NCBI GenBank assembly: GCA_030066985.1
Contig: JASJAN010000017.1
Location: 1-64,000, forward strand
Reading direction: 5' to 3'
From: Desulfobacterales bacterium
Lineage (GTDB): Bacteria > Desulfobacterota > Desulfobacteria > Desulfobacterales > JAHEIW01
Length of the DNA stretch: 64,000 nucleotides
Part shown: piece by piece, positions 16,171 through 25,327 of the stretch
Layout: every line of letters starts with the position of its first letter
Numbering within the stretch: position 1 is the first letter of the stretch
Translations under genes and position numbers: made by a program
Notes under the pieces: model-generated
Databases searched by the model: none
What the model was told of the DNA's origin: nothing
Seen by the model: the letters and a program-made list of their open reading frames with translations, nothing else

Positions 16171-18045
16171 TTACGCCGCCAGCTCTCCGGCCAGAACGGC
16201 GCGCGGCAGCACCGAGATCGCCATGCGCTCGGCTACCCCGTAAATCCGCCGCATCTTGTCCAGCAGGTCGACCTGCACCCGGTGCTTGAGCAGGCGCTGG
16301 GGATCGTCCTGGGCTAAACGAGCAGCTTGCTGTTGGAGCAGATCGCGGCCAAGTTTCCAGAGCTCATCGCGGCGCGCGACAACCGCCTGGGCTGCGCGCT
16401 CGTCTTTTTTCACAATCGCCTGCAGACCTGCACGGGCAGCCTCACGTGTTGCCGCATAATGTTTTCCGATCAAAGTGCCGGTCGTATCACTGGCAGTGAG
16501 ATTCTCTCGCTTGAAGATTTCGCCCAGGTGGACAAACTCACGGCCGATGACAGCACTGATGCTTTCGATTTCACTGGTGGCAGACACAAGCTGGGCAAGC
16601 TCGTCTGATTCAATATCCGTCAGGTTCTCACGGCCGACTTGCTGCAGGTAATGTAAAACCTCCTCACGAAGCACCACCACCTGATCATGATGTTGCGAGA
16701 CCTCGCGAAAATCCCGGTTCTGGAAAGCCGCGGGCACGTCCTCCAGCATCTGATCAACCAGTTCGGCCATGTGACCCAACTCGAGGCGTGCGCGCTCGAG
16801 CGCCAGGGAGGGCACGCGCATCAGCTCTTTGTCCAAAAACTTGGGCTGTACGATGACCGTTTCGGCCGTCTCGCGCTCCGGCACCAGCACGCGTACCAGG
16901 CGGGCGAGCAGCCCGCTAAACGGCAGAAAGATGACCATATTGGCGACCGCCCAGATGGTGGCCGCATTGGCGATCTGTCGCGGCACTTCGTGTGCGAGGC
17001 GTTCAACACCCTGCAACTCCGGATAAGAAGCTGACGCCCAGACAGCCAGGCTGGCCAGTTGATCGATGAAGGCAATCCATATCGCAGCCCCGAGCACGTT
17101 GTAAACGACGTGCACGGCAGCTGCCCGCAGCGCATCCTGGGGTTTGCCCAGCGAGGCCAGCAGCGCTGTTACACAGGTGCCGATTTTGGCGCCGAAAACG
17201 ATCGCAATTCCGGCCGGCAGGGTCACAAAACCCTGGGTAGCCATTACCACCGCCAGACCGATGGTCGCCGAAGACGACTGCACCAGGGCTGTGAAAAGCG
17301 CGCCAACAAACATCCCGAAAATCGGTCGTTCCATGGAGCGCATCAACTCAATGAAGCCCTCATGGGTTCGCAATGGTGACATGGCGTCGCCCATGGCCGC
17401 CATGCCATAGAAGATCAAGCCCAGGCCCATCAGCATGTCACCGTAGTGTCGTGCGCGGCTGTTTTTACCGATAAAGATCATGCAAAAACCAATGGTAATC
17501 AGGGGCAAGGCCGCCGCGGTGACGTTGAAAGCCACAATCTGGGCTGTGACGGTGGTGCCCACATTGGCGCCGATAATCACACCCACTGACTGCACCAGCG
17601 TCATCAGGCCGGCACTCACAAAACCGACCACCAAAACGGTTGTGACCGATGAGGATTGGATCACGGCTGTCACCAGGGCCCCGGTGAACGCCCCGGTGAC
17701 TGCGTTGCGGGTCAGCTTGGTCAACAGGATCTTCATTTGCTCGCCGGCTGCGGCTTTGAGGCCGTCGGTCATTTTTTCCATACCGTACAAAAACAGCGCA
17801 AGCCCTCCGAGCAGCCCCACTCCCATGGCCAAAAAATTGATGGGTTTCGCAGCGCCCTCTTCGGCTGACGCGCTCTGCGGCCAGAGCAAAACAATGGCTG
17901 CGAGCGCAACCAGAAAGAACGCCTGGCGACACCTCAATTGCCACAGGTTGTATCTGTCTGCACGCGTTATTGATGGCTTCGACGCCGAATTTTGATCGTT
18001 TTGTAAAGGCATGTCTTTCAATTTATTCTTTTTATTTGACTTCAT
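16171..18045 (-). CDS. Na/Pi-cotransporter family protein with PhoU-like tail
   Basis: The product (624 residues) is a sodium-phosphate symporter of the NptA/PNaS type. The membrane part (about 45-390) has the two inverted QSSS repeats that define the family (VIQSSSVTTVLVVGFVSAGLM and LVQSSSATIGLAVVMATQG) and many Gly-rich helices. Residues from about 420 are soluble helices (ELGHMAELVDQMLEDVPAAFQNRDF...) of the PhoU type, which probably regulate transport. An N-terminal basic segment is followed by a hydrophobic stretch ending SASAEE. GAGG lies 7 bases before the ATG at 18045. No pst or pho genes are near; it may export or import phosphate on its own. Confidence 0.9.
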   Translation of the reverse strand: MKSNKKNKLKDMPLQNDQNSASKPSITRADRYNLWQLRCRQAFFLVALAAIVLLWPQSASAEEGAAKPINFLAMGVGLLGGLALFLYGMEKMTDGLKAAAGEQMKILLTKLTRNAVTGAFTGALVTAVIQSSSVTTVLVVGFVSAGLMTLVQSVGVIIGANVGTTVTAQIVAFNVTAAALPLITIGFCMIFIGKNSRARHYGDMLMGLGLIFYGMAAMGDAMSPLRTHEGFIELMRSMERPIFGMFVGALFTALVQSSSATIGLAVVMATQGFVTLPAGIAIVFGAKIGTCVTALLASLGKPQDALRAAAVHVVYNVLGAAIWIAFIDQLASLAVWASASYPELQGVERLAHEVPRQIANAATIWAVANMVIFLPFSGLLARLVRVLVPERETAETVIVQPKFLDKELMRVPSLALERARLELGHMAELVDQMLEDVPAAFQNRDFREVSQHHDQVVVLREEVLHYLQQVGRENLTDIESDELAQLVSATSEIESISAVIGREFVHLGEIFKRENLTASDTTGTLIGKHYAATREAARAGLQAIVKKDERAAQAVVARRDELWKLGRDLLQQQAARLAQDDPQRLLKHRVQVDLLDKMRRIYGVAERMAISVLPRAVLAGELAA

Positions 18046-18197
18046 TTTGAACCTCAGTACTGGCGTTTATATGGCCTCTTTTCACCAATGATTTTCATTA
18101 CGTCAAAAAATATAGCTGAAAAGATATGCATCCTATTCAATGCGGTAAAGAGCAAGTTGATATTTTACCCACCGGAAGGTTGAAAACAAGATTGGCT

Positions 18198-19616
18198 TTA
18201 CAGCAAGGGCGACGCCAAGCGGGCAATGCGGGCGGCAACCCGAAATCGAAGCGGTTTGTTGTCAAATTGCTCACGACGCACCGGCTCACATAAGGCCAAA
18301 TCGGCTTTTAACATCTCTTCCACTTCTTGAACAAAACGATCACCGGCAACAAGGGCTGTGGCTTCAAAGTTGAGGTAAATGGCCCGGTTGTCCAGATTGA
18401 CGGTGCCAACGCCTGCCAAGCGGTCGTCCACCAAAAACACCTTTTGATGCATAAAGCGGTCCTGGTAGCGAAAAAGCCGAACCCCACAATCCAGCATCTC
18501 CCCGTAATAGGTGAATGAGGCCAGCTCGACAAGGCGATGATCGGCCTTTCCGGGCAGCAGAATGCGTACATCCACACCGCGGATGGCGGCGGCCTGCAGT
18601 GCACGCACCAGGACATCATCGGGTACAAAATAGGGACTCGTTAACCACAATCGTCGTTGTGCTGTGTGGACGATGGTTGCAAACAGAGCGCTGCAGTTCG
18701 GCTTGGTGTCGGCCGGTCCGGTGTTGACGATGGCAACTTTCTGGTCATCGCTGTCGGATCGGTGGATCTCTTTGCTGATCTCTGGAACCTGCCGAGTGGC
18801 CCAGTACCAGTCTTTGAGGATGGAGAACTGAATATGCTGGGCAGCCGGACCCTCTAATCTCAGATGGGTATCTCGAAAGGTCAGGTACTCGTCGGCCAAG
18901 TTATGCCCACCGACAAAGCCGATGCGCCCGTCGACAACCAGCAGCTTGCGGTGATTGCGAAAGTTGATCTGAAAACGGTTGCGACGCCCCCGGGTGGTTT
19001 TAAAGCCGGACACCTCGACCGATGCTTTCCGCAGCGCATCCAGATAATTGGCCGACAAACCAAGGCAGCCGATCTCATCATATAGAAAATAAACCCGTAC
19101 CCCGGCCTGCGCTTTTTCGATCAGGGCATCACGCAAACGGCGCGCAACACTGCCATCTTTGACGATGTAAAACTGGACGAGCACATAGGATTCGGCCTCC
19201 GCGATGGCATCCAGCATTGCCCCGTAAGTCGCCTCACCATCCACGAGCAAATCGACACGATTACCCCTTGTAAATGGAATCTTGGTGAGGCCACGTACCA
19301 GGTCCTCGACAGCCTCGAGCCCTTCCTGCGGTTCTGCAGCTGTCGCCTCCATGCGCGCAAACCAGTCCGTCAGGCGCTGCCCGACAACGGCTTCTTTTTC
19401 CCGCAGAGCTGTCTGGTAGCCATGGAAGCGCGTGCGGCCAAATATAATATAGATGGGAATCGTAACGAATGGCAGCGCAACCAGGGCAATGGACCAGGCA
19501 ATGGCGGCTTGAGACGAGCGTGGTCGCATGACTGCGTCAACGGCCAGCAATATGCCGATAAGCTCGACCACGGCCAAAACGACCGCAACCAGGGTCACAT
19601 CATATAAATCAATCAT
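18198..19616 (-). CDS. cls: Cardiolipin synthase (two PLD domains)
   Basis: The protein (472 residues) condenses phosphatidylglycerol (or related phospholipids) to cardiolipin in the inner membrane. Two N-terminal membrane helices (VTLVAVVLAVVELIGILLAV and AAIAWSIALVALPFVTIPIYIIFG) precede two PLD domains, each with an HKD motif (NHRKLLVVDGRIGFVGGHNLADEY and MHQKVFLVDDRLAGVGTVNLDNRA). The spacing of the domains matches ClsA-like enzymes. The ATG at 19616 (MIDLYDV) lies behind AAGGAG with good spacing; the in-frame ATG at 19658 would add a non-family extension. A small membrane gene lies upstream on the same strand. Confidence 0.92.
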   Translation of the reverse strand: MIDLYDVTLVAVVLAVVELIGILLAVDAVMRPRSSQAAIAWSIALVALPFVTIPIYIIFGRTRFHGYQTALREKEAVVGQRLTDWFARMEATAAEPQEGLEAVEDLVRGLTKIPFTRGNRVDLLVDGEATYGAMLDAIAEAESYVLVQFYIVKDGSVARRLRDALIEKAQAGVRVYFLYDEIGCLGLSANYLDALRKASVEVSGFKTTRGRRNRFQINFRNHRKLLVVDGRIGFVGGHNLADEYLTFRDTHLRLEGPAAQHIQFSILKDWYWATRQVPEISKEIHRSDSDDQKVAIVNTGPADTKPNCSALFATIVHTAQRRLWLTSPYFVPDDVLVRALQAAAIRGVDVRILLPGKADHRLVELASFTYYGEMLDCGVRLFRYQDRFMHQKVFLVDDRLAGVGTVNLDNRAIYLNFEATALVAGDRFVQEVEEMLKADLALCEPVRREQFDNKPLRFRVAARIARLASPLL

Positions 19617-19681
19617 ATAAGCGCTCCTTACTGCTTCGCCAAAGATAAAAAAGGACAAGCTTTGATTTGTAAGTCAAATGC

Positions 19682-19903
19682 CTATTTTTGCTTACGGCTG
19701 CGGAGGAGTTTTATTCCTAGCAAAACGGTGGGTGCCAGATGAAAGCACAGATCGAATATGTCGACCGCCCGGCTCAGATTACCGTTTTTAAGCATGATGA
19801 TTTTTTCGACCACATGCGGCATGGGGCTAAATGGCGCCAGCAGCAAAAAGGCTGCAATAAAAATCATAACCGGAAAAGATATACTGTCAAGCAAACGCCA
19901 CAT
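19682..19903 (-). CDS. Small conserved two-helix membrane protein
   Basis: The product (73 residues) is MWRLLDSISFPVMIFIAAFLLLAPFSPMPHVVEKIIML..., two hydrophobic helices around a conserved-looking PFSPMPHVVEKIIMLKNG loop and an RAVDIFDLCFH segment. I recall similar short proteins, often labelled RND transporter by automatic annotation, in deltaproteobacteria; they are far too short to be transporters. GGA lies 9 bases before the ATG. It sits just upstream of cls on the same strand, so co-transcription is possible. Confidence 0.7.
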   Translation of the reverse strand: MWRLLDSISFPVMIFIAAFLLLAPFSPMPHVVEKIIMLKNGNLSRAVDIFDLCFHLAPTVLLGIKLLRSRKQK

Positions 19904-20007
19904 GTTGATGTCCTGTTATATCGCCAGCCAGGCATCCGCACGCAGATACCCATCCGGCTCGCTGTTGATTGTCATCAGTCTTCTGACTTTTGTGGTCTGT
20001 AATCTGA

Positions 20008-20176
20008 CACCTGCTTGCCGCGGCGTAGCTCTATTGAGCGAAGCCGGGAAAGCTGCCCGCCCGCCGTAGCCTTTGTGGCAAATGCGGGGCACCTAAAACC
20101 CAATTTTGTTGAATCCTTGAACTCTGCTTTTCCTGCGAAGACTTTGGCGTATGACGGAATTCTGAACCTTTGAACC
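20008..20176. repeat. Dispersed repeats between fusion gene and small membrane gene
   Basis: It contains the GC-rich TGCCGCGGCGTAGC ... GCGAAGCCGGG family (about 20012-20053), a TCCTGCGAAGACTTTGGCG variant (about 20130) and TGAACC / TTGAAC units running up to the stop codon of the fusion gene. The gap 19904-20176 holds no gene. Confidence 0.55.
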
Positions 20177-23100
20177 TTAGACCAAAAAATCTTCCGTCAG
20201 AATGCGCTCCATGTTGGCCACCAGAAACTCGGCATTGCTTTCGTTAAAAGGCATGGGTGGCCGGATTTTTATCACATTTTCAAAAGGGCCGTCCGTGCCC
20301 AAAAGAACGCCGGCATCGCGCATGCGGTTGACGATAAAGTCCGCCTCTTCCCTGGCCGGCTCGAGGGTTTCACGGTCGCGCACCAACTCAACGCCTAAAA
20401 AAAGCCCTGATCCGCGCACATCGCCGACAATCGGAAAACGATCGATAAACGGGATCATTCCGGCAAGCATTCGTTTTCCGGCTTTCAGCGCGTTGGACTG
20501 GAGATTTTCCTCGATCACCGCATCGAGCACGGCCAAGCCCGCTGCACAAGAGACAGCATTGCCGCCGAAAGTGCTGAAAAACTCCATGCCGTTGTCAAAG
20601 GCTTCGGCGATCTCAGGAGAGGTGATCACGGCGCTGATGGGGTGCCCGTTACCGATAGGCTTTCCCAAAACCACGATATCGGGAACTAGATTTTCGGCTT
20701 CGAAAGCATAAAAATGGGTGCCAATTCGACCGTAACCGGTTTGCACTTCGTCGGCGATGCACAGCCCTCCGGCCTTGTGGACCCGGCGGTAAACCGCCGA
20801 CAGGTAACCTTTGGGCAGGAAAATTTGTCCCGCCACACTCGGGCAGGTTTCGGCAATAAATCCGGCCAGTCCCATACCGTTGTCCTGCAGCTCGCGGATG
20901 ATGTCGTCAATGTGTCCTGCATATTTAAGGGCTGCCTGCAGATCGTCTGAACGGTAAAGGCCCCGGTATAGATCAGGGATCGGCGCCGTATGGACCCACG
21001 ATGGCGCCCCTTTACCACCGGGGCCGTTATGCTTGTATGGACTGATATCGATGAGCGAGGTGGTATGCCCGTGATAGGCGACCTCGAGCACAATCATGTC
21101 GCGTTGCCCAGTATAGGCTCTGGCCAAGCGCAGGGCCAGCTCGTTTCCTTCGCTGGCCGAATTGACGAAAAAGCAGACACTCAAGGGTGCCGGCAGGGTA
21201 TCACACAAACGCTTGGCATAGCGGTTGATGAAATCGTGAAGGTAGCGGGTATTGGTGTTCAAAACCGACATTTGCCGACTGGCAGCTGCCACCACCTTGG
21301 GGTGGCAATGACCGACATGGGGCACATTATTATAGGCATCAAGATATCTGCGCCCGGTGTCGTCAAACAGGTACTGCCGCCATCCCCGCATCATCTTAAT
21401 CGGATTGCGATAGCCGATGCTCAGATTGCGACCGATATATTTGCGGCGCGCGGCCAAAGTGTCTGACGTGCTTGGATCCGGCGCCGGAAAACGATCCTGC
21501 GGAATACCGATAACAAGATTCGGATCCGGTGAAAACAGCTTCCAGAGATGCTGTTCACTGGCTCGAACCACGCCCGGAAAATCACAATCCTTATCCAGCA
21601 AATCCGTGATAATTTGAAAGTGAAGGTGGGGTGTCCGATTACCGTTTTCGTCCGCTGAGCCAATTCGGCCGATTTGCTGCCCAGCGGCTATGGACTTGCC
21701 GGCAGTCAGGCCTTCCAGGGTATCCAAGCTTAAATTACCGTACAGGGTGTAAAAAGAATCTCCCGAATCAGTGGTGTGTTCCAGGATGATCACCGGGCCA
21801 TAATTTTGGGATCCCTCATTATTCGAAAAGGCGTATACCTTGCCCGCTAATGGAGTATAAACTGTGGCCCCGGGTTGGGCAAACACATCCATACCGATGT
21901 GAACGGTCCGGTGCTCAGCGGTCGGTGAATCAATATTGCCAATAAAGCGTGTTTGAATCAAGCGGGCTTCGTTATAGCGTCCAATAGCAACTGAGACGCC
22001 GGCGGCTTGCATTTTTTCCCAAAGCTTTTTGGTCAGATGGGATTCTTTGTTTTTTTCCGGGTTCCCGCTCACCAGGGAGCTGGCAACGCTTAAATCAAAT
22101 ATTTTCAGGGGGGCTGTGCGTAAATCAATATCAAGGAGCGACGCAGCAGTGATACGATTTCGGTCCAGCCACTTGCAGATGGTTTGAGCGTGCGGCAGCG
22201 GAGACAGATCACAGGCCTGACGGAAGGCCGTCTCCGCAAAACGCGGATGGATTTCAGTCAGCCTCGGCAGGGTCCGCTGGATCGGCATTTGGCTGATCAT
22301 CAGGTATTCGTTGTCGGGACGTTCCTTTAACTGGTGAGCTGCAATACAAGCGCTCATGCACAGCCGCATGCATACCATCGGATAGAGCACGGCGATTTCA
22401 GCTTGGGTGAGGGCAAATGGTCGATGATATCCTTTGATCATATGGGCGGCAACCCGCAAGGGGTCGGATTGATCGAGAATCGCATAAGCAATGGCGATGG
22501 CCAGATTGCCGACTGTATGGCTGAAGACCATGTCACCGAAATCAATAATACCGACCACCCGCTGATTTTGTGTGTACAGATCGCCATTGCCACCAAGGAT
22601 AACGTTATAATCATTGGCATCGTTGTGAATCACGCTTTTACGCAGATCCGGAAGTAGCGGTGTTACGCTTTGTTCGAAATACCCGGCGAATTTCTCGATC
22701 AGCTCCCGTAAATGGGCATTTGGTATCAAGGGGTGATATTCCTTAACGATCTGTAAGCCTTTGGCCAAATCCCAGTAAAAATCCCGCCGGGCCGCAGGAT
22801 GATCGAAGTCCGTCATCGCACGGTCCATTTCACCAACACAGCGCCCCAGGTCTTCAAAAAGGCCGGATGAGCGTCTTTGGACAGATCCCATTGGAACTCC
22901 GGGCAGATAGGTTACAAGACGAACTTTATGGGTAGCGCCCGTTGGAGACTGGATTTCGGAAATGAACTCGCCGTTTCGGTTCGTAACAACTTTGGGACAG
23001 AACGTCACCTGACGATTGAGATGTAACATGGCCTGATTTTGACAATCCAGCAAGGCCGGGTCATCTAAGGCGTTCGCAATTTTCAGGACAAAACATTCCT

Positions 23101-23239
23101 TGGACGGGGTGGACATACGAAAGTTCTGATCGCGTTCGCTGGGAAGGGCGTCTGCCGTGGCCTGGATATCGTAAAGATCATTCAGGATTGCAATTGCGTC
23201 CTGTTTCGCAAACTGCGGCGTATGTTTCAGAAACGACAT
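20177..23239 (-). CDS. Tripartite fusion: APH-type kinase, M23 domain, class III aminotransferase/phospholyase
   Basis: The protein (1020 residues) has three domains. Residues about 25-330 are an aminoglycoside-phosphotransferase-type kinase with the catalytic HNDANDYN loop and metal-binding IIDFGD. Residues about 415-560 are an M23-like domain with HIGMD and HLHFQ zinc motifs. Residues about 590-1018 are a class III PLP enzyme (NNVPHVGHCHPKV, FVNSASEGNELALRLARAYTG, PLP lysine in VVLGKPIGNGHPISAV). The kinase and the aminotransferase resemble human hydroxylysine kinase and the AGXT2L ammoniophospholyases, which phosphorylate an amino alcohol and then eliminate phosphate and ammonia. A matching two-step pathway in one chain is inferred. 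The role of the M23 module is unclear. No Shine-Dalgarno is obvious. Confidence 0.87.
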   Translation of the reverse strand: MSFLKHTPQFAKQDAIAILNDLYDIQATADALPSERDQNFRMSTPSKECFVLKIANALDDPALLDCQNQAMLHLNRQVTFCPKVVTNRNGEFISEIQSPTGATHKVRLVTYLPGVPMGSVQRRSSGLFEDLGRCVGEMDRAMTDFDHPAARRDFYWDLAKGLQIVKEYHPLIPNAHLRELIEKFAGYFEQSVTPLLPDLRKSVIHNDANDYNVILGGNGDLYTQNQRVVGIIDFGDMVFSHTVGNLAIAIAYAILDQSDPLRVAAHMIKGYHRPFALTQAEIAVLYPMVCMRLCMSACIAAHQLKERPDNEYLMISQMPIQRTLPRLTEIHPRFAETAFRQACDLSPLPHAQTICKWLDRNRITAASLLDIDLRTAPLKIFDLSVASSLVSGNPEKNKESHLTKKLWEKMQAAGVSVAIGRYNEARLIQTRFIGNIDSPTAEHRTVHIGMDVFAQPGATVYTPLAGKVYAFSNNEGSQNYGPVIILEHTTDSGDSFYTLYGNLSLDTLEGLTAGKSIAAGQQIGRIGSADENGNRTPHLHFQIITDLLDKDCDFPGVVRASEQHLWKLFSPDPNLVIGIPQDRFPAPDPSTSDTLAARRKYIGRNLSIGYRNPIKMMRGWRQYLFDDTGRRYLDAYNNVPHVGHCHPKVVAAASRQMSVLNTNTRYLHDFINRYAKRLCDTLPAPLSVCFFVNSASEGNELALRLARAYTGQRDMIVLEVAYHGHTTSLIDISPYKHNGPGGKGAPSWVHTAPIPDLYRGLYRSDDLQAALKYAGHIDDIIRELQDNGMGLAGFIAETCPSVAGQIFLPKGYLSAVYRRVHKAGGLCIADEVQTGYGRIGTHFYAFEAENLVPDIVVLGKPIGNGHPISAVITSPEIAEAFDNGMEFFSTFGGNAVSCAAGLAVLDAVIEENLQSNALKAGKRMLAGMIPFIDRFPIVGDVRGSGLFLGVELVRDRETLEPAREEADFIVNRMRDAGVLLGTDGPFENVIKIRPPMPFNESNAEFLVANMERILTEDFLV

Positions 23240-23350
23240 GTCTATTCACTTTCCGCCAATAAATATCTTTAAATGATGTTAGCCTTTTCCCCTGAAATTT
23301 GACAATATCGCCCCTGCCCGCGCTTTTCAAACCATTTCTGAGTTCTCTTT

Positions 23351-23416
23351 CCTTTGAACCTTGCCTGCCGCGCCGTAGCATTCGCGAAGGCGGGTGAACC
23401 CTGAACCCGGAACCTT
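23351..23416. repeat. TGAACC and TGCCGCGCCGTAGC dispersed repeats
   Basis: TTTGAACC, TGCCTGCCGCGCCGTAGCATTCGCGAAGG in outline, then TGAACCCTGAACCC units fill the divergent gap between the fusion gene and the 4Fe-4S gene. Confidence 0.55.
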
Positions 23417-23506
23417 CCCCAAAAACAACCCTTGACCACCGGCCCATTTTTGGGATTTAATACGGACCTCGGATTTCAAATAGACCATCTGATGTGGAGG
23501 TGCCCA

Positions 23507-24670
23507 GTGATAGAAAATGATCAAGTCTATGTCAGACTGCAGCAGCATTTAGACAAGCAAACCGTTGGATTTCCGGCCACCCGCTCCGGTGTTGAGATAA
23601 AAATCCTAAAGCATATATTTACGCCCAAAGAAGCTGCCATTGCCTGTTGCTTGAACTACAAATACGAGCCCCTTGAAACAATTTTCAAAAGGGCCGGTGA
23701 TCTGGTTGATGCACCTGAAGAGCTGGCCAAATTTTTAAAAGATATTCAGAAAAAAGGGGGTATCGAGGCCAAACGCCGAAACGGTAAAATGGTGTATTGC
23801 AACGCGCCCTTGGTGGTGGGGATGTATGAATATCAGTTAGACCGCCTGACCCCGGAATTTGTCAAAGATTTCAACGAATATACTTCGGATAAAAAATTCG
23901 GCATTGCCTTCTTAAGTACTGAATTGCCGCAGATGCGCACCATCCCCATATCAAAGAGCATCCACCCACAGCACAATGTCAGCACCTTTGATGAAGTGTC
24001 GACCCTGTTGCAACAGGCTGAAGCCCCTTTTGTCATCTTTGATTGTATTTGCCGCAAAAAAAAACGGCTTGAAGGCAAATCGTGCGACGCAACGGATCGC
24101 AAAGAAACCTGTCTGGCCGTTGGCAGTATGGCCGGCATGGCCCTCGCAAATGGTATGGGCAGAGAAATCAGCAGCAAAGAAGCGCTGGCCATTCTTGAAG
24201 AGAATCAAAAGCAGGGCCTGGTACTTCAGCCGTCCAACACGGAAAAGGCCGAATTTATCTGCTCATGCTGTGGTTGTTGCTGCGGGATGCTTCGAACCCA
24301 TAAAGCCCTGCCCAAACCATTGGATTATTGGGCGTCAAATTTTCATGCCCGCGTGGATCAGGACACCTGTGTCGGGTGCGGTGAATGTGAGAAAAGCTGT
24401 CAGGTCAATGCGGTGCGCGTAGCCCCAGAGAACCAAACAGCGGTTGTGGATCTGAATCGCTGCCTGGGCTGTGGCGTGTGTGTCCCCGGATGCCCGACCG
24501 AATCGATTACGCTGGTGAAAAAACCAGTCGAGCTTAAACCACCGCAGACGGTCGAAGAACTGCGCGAAATCCTTATGGCTGCCAAAAAAGGCCGTCTGGC
24601 AAAATTAAAGTTGACTGGCAAACTGGTGGCCGACTCTGTCCGCACGGGCCATCTGAACCTGCTTAAATAA
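23507..24670 (+). CDS. 4Fe-4S dicluster protein with Cys-rich central domain
   Basis: The product (387 residues) starts with a helical winged-helix-like region (PKEAAIACCLNYKYEPLETIFKRAGD...). A Cys-rich stretch follows: FDCICRKKKRLEGKSCDATDRKETCLAVG, then FICSCCGCCCGMLRTHK. The C-terminus has two 4Fe-4S sites: CVGCGECEKSCQVNAV and CLGCGVCVPGCPTESI. This architecture occurs in anaerobes as electron-transfer or coenzyme-related ferredoxin proteins. GTG at 23507 lies 7 bases after GGAGG (23496-23500) and is preferred; the in-frame ATG at 23492 would overlap the ribosome site. The partner is not visible nearby, and the gene is monocistronic. Confidence 0.85.
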   Translation: MIENDQVYVRLQQHLDKQTVGFPATRSGVEIKILKHIFTPKEAAIACCLNYKYEPLETIFKRAGDLVDAPEELAKFLKDIQKKGGIEAKRRNGKMVYCNAPLVVGMYEYQLDRLTPEFVKDFNEYTSDKKFGIAFLSTELPQMRTIPISKSIHPQHNVSTFDEVSTLLQQAEAPFVIFDCICRKKKRLEGKSCDATDRKETCLAVGSMAGMALANGMGREISSKEALAILEENQKQGLVLQPSNTEKAEFICSCCGCCCGMLRTHKALPKPLDYWASNFHARVDQDTCVGCGECEKSCQVNAVRVAPENQTAVVDLNRCLGCGVCVPGCPTESITLVKKPVELKPPQTVEELREILMAAKKGRLAKLKLTGKLVADSVRTGHLNLLK

Positions 24671-24704
24671 TTGATTCAACGAGCAAAAAACCGCTCTTTC
24701 GGAA

Positions 24705-24775
24705 ACTTGAACCTTTGAACACAGCACCTTGAGCCCTGCTTGTCCTCCGAAGCCTTTGGCGCAGGAGGAACCCCA
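24705..24775. repeat. TGAACC and TCCTCCGAAGC dispersed repeats
   Basis: TTGAACCTTTGAAC (about 24707) is followed by TGTCCTCCGAAGCCTTTGGCG and AGGAGGA (about 24740-24770), both matching families in other gaps. The rest of the gap 24671-25012 has no gene. Confidence 0.55.
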
Positions 24776-24963
24776 CAGTCCTTTTCTCTTGACTTTTAAG
24801 CGCCTCTTTTCTATTTAGTTTGGTATCGGGCCTGAGCCGGATTCCCTTCATTTACAACTCATTGTCACTTCGAATAGCGAACCGCGAAACTCACTTTTCG
24901 ATCGCTGCTGATCATCATCGGAAGCCACTTCTGCCACTAAAAACCTTTCTAAAAACAGGCCGG

Positions 24964-24993
24964 ATTAAAAAAATTTTATTCAATTTTTTTAAT
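24964..24993. repeat. Perfect A/T hairpin before the ABM gene pair
   Basis: ATTAAAAAAATT (24964-24975) and AATTTTTTTAAT (24982-24993) form a 12-bp perfect stem with a 6-base loop, ending 5 bases before AAAGGAGGG. In the mRNA it would place a weak hairpin just before the ribosome site; it could equally be an operator or upstream terminator. Confidence 0.6.
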
Positions 24994-25012
24994 TAGAAAG
25001 GAGGGCATCAAC

Positions 25013-25312
25013 ATGGCAGTAAAAATTTTAATCAAACGTAAGTTTAAAGAAGGCAGCATGAAGGCAGCATCCCGGTTTTTAATCAACACCCGCACCGGGG
25101 CAATGAAACAACCAGGCTATATAGCTTCAGAAAATCTGCGAAACCTTATGGACAAAGACCAAATCGTGGTGGTGTCAATGTGGGAGAATATTGAAGCATG
25201 GGAAGCCTGGAGAAACAGTGATGAACGCAAGGCCTATGTAGATGAATTCAGGGATTACTACGTCGGCGATGCTGAATATGAATACTATGGATTGGGCCTG
25301 CAAACGGAATAA
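25013..25312 (+). CDS. ABM-fold (antibiotic biosynthesis monooxygenase-like) protein, copy 1
   Basis: The protein (99 residues) has the dimeric alpha/beta ABM ferredoxin-like fold: AVKILIKRKFKEG, QPGYIASENLRNLMDKDQIVVVSMWENIEAWEAWRNSDERKAYVDEF, and a final YEYYGLGL strand. Members act as heme or quinol oxygenases or as ligand binders; this sequence gives no clue to a substrate. AAAGGAGGG precedes the ATG. It forms a two-gene unit with the paralogue starting 16 bases downstream, and a third copy lies at 33096. The start MA-V-K-I-L-I-K-R-K-F is nearly the same in the first two. Confidence 0.85.
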   Translation: MAVKILIKRKFKEGSMKAASRFLINTRTGAMKQPGYIASENLRNLMDKDQIVVVSMWENIEAWEAWRNSDERKAYVDEFRDYYVGDAEYEYYGLGLQTE

Positions 25313-25327
25313 CCAAGGAGGGGGGCT

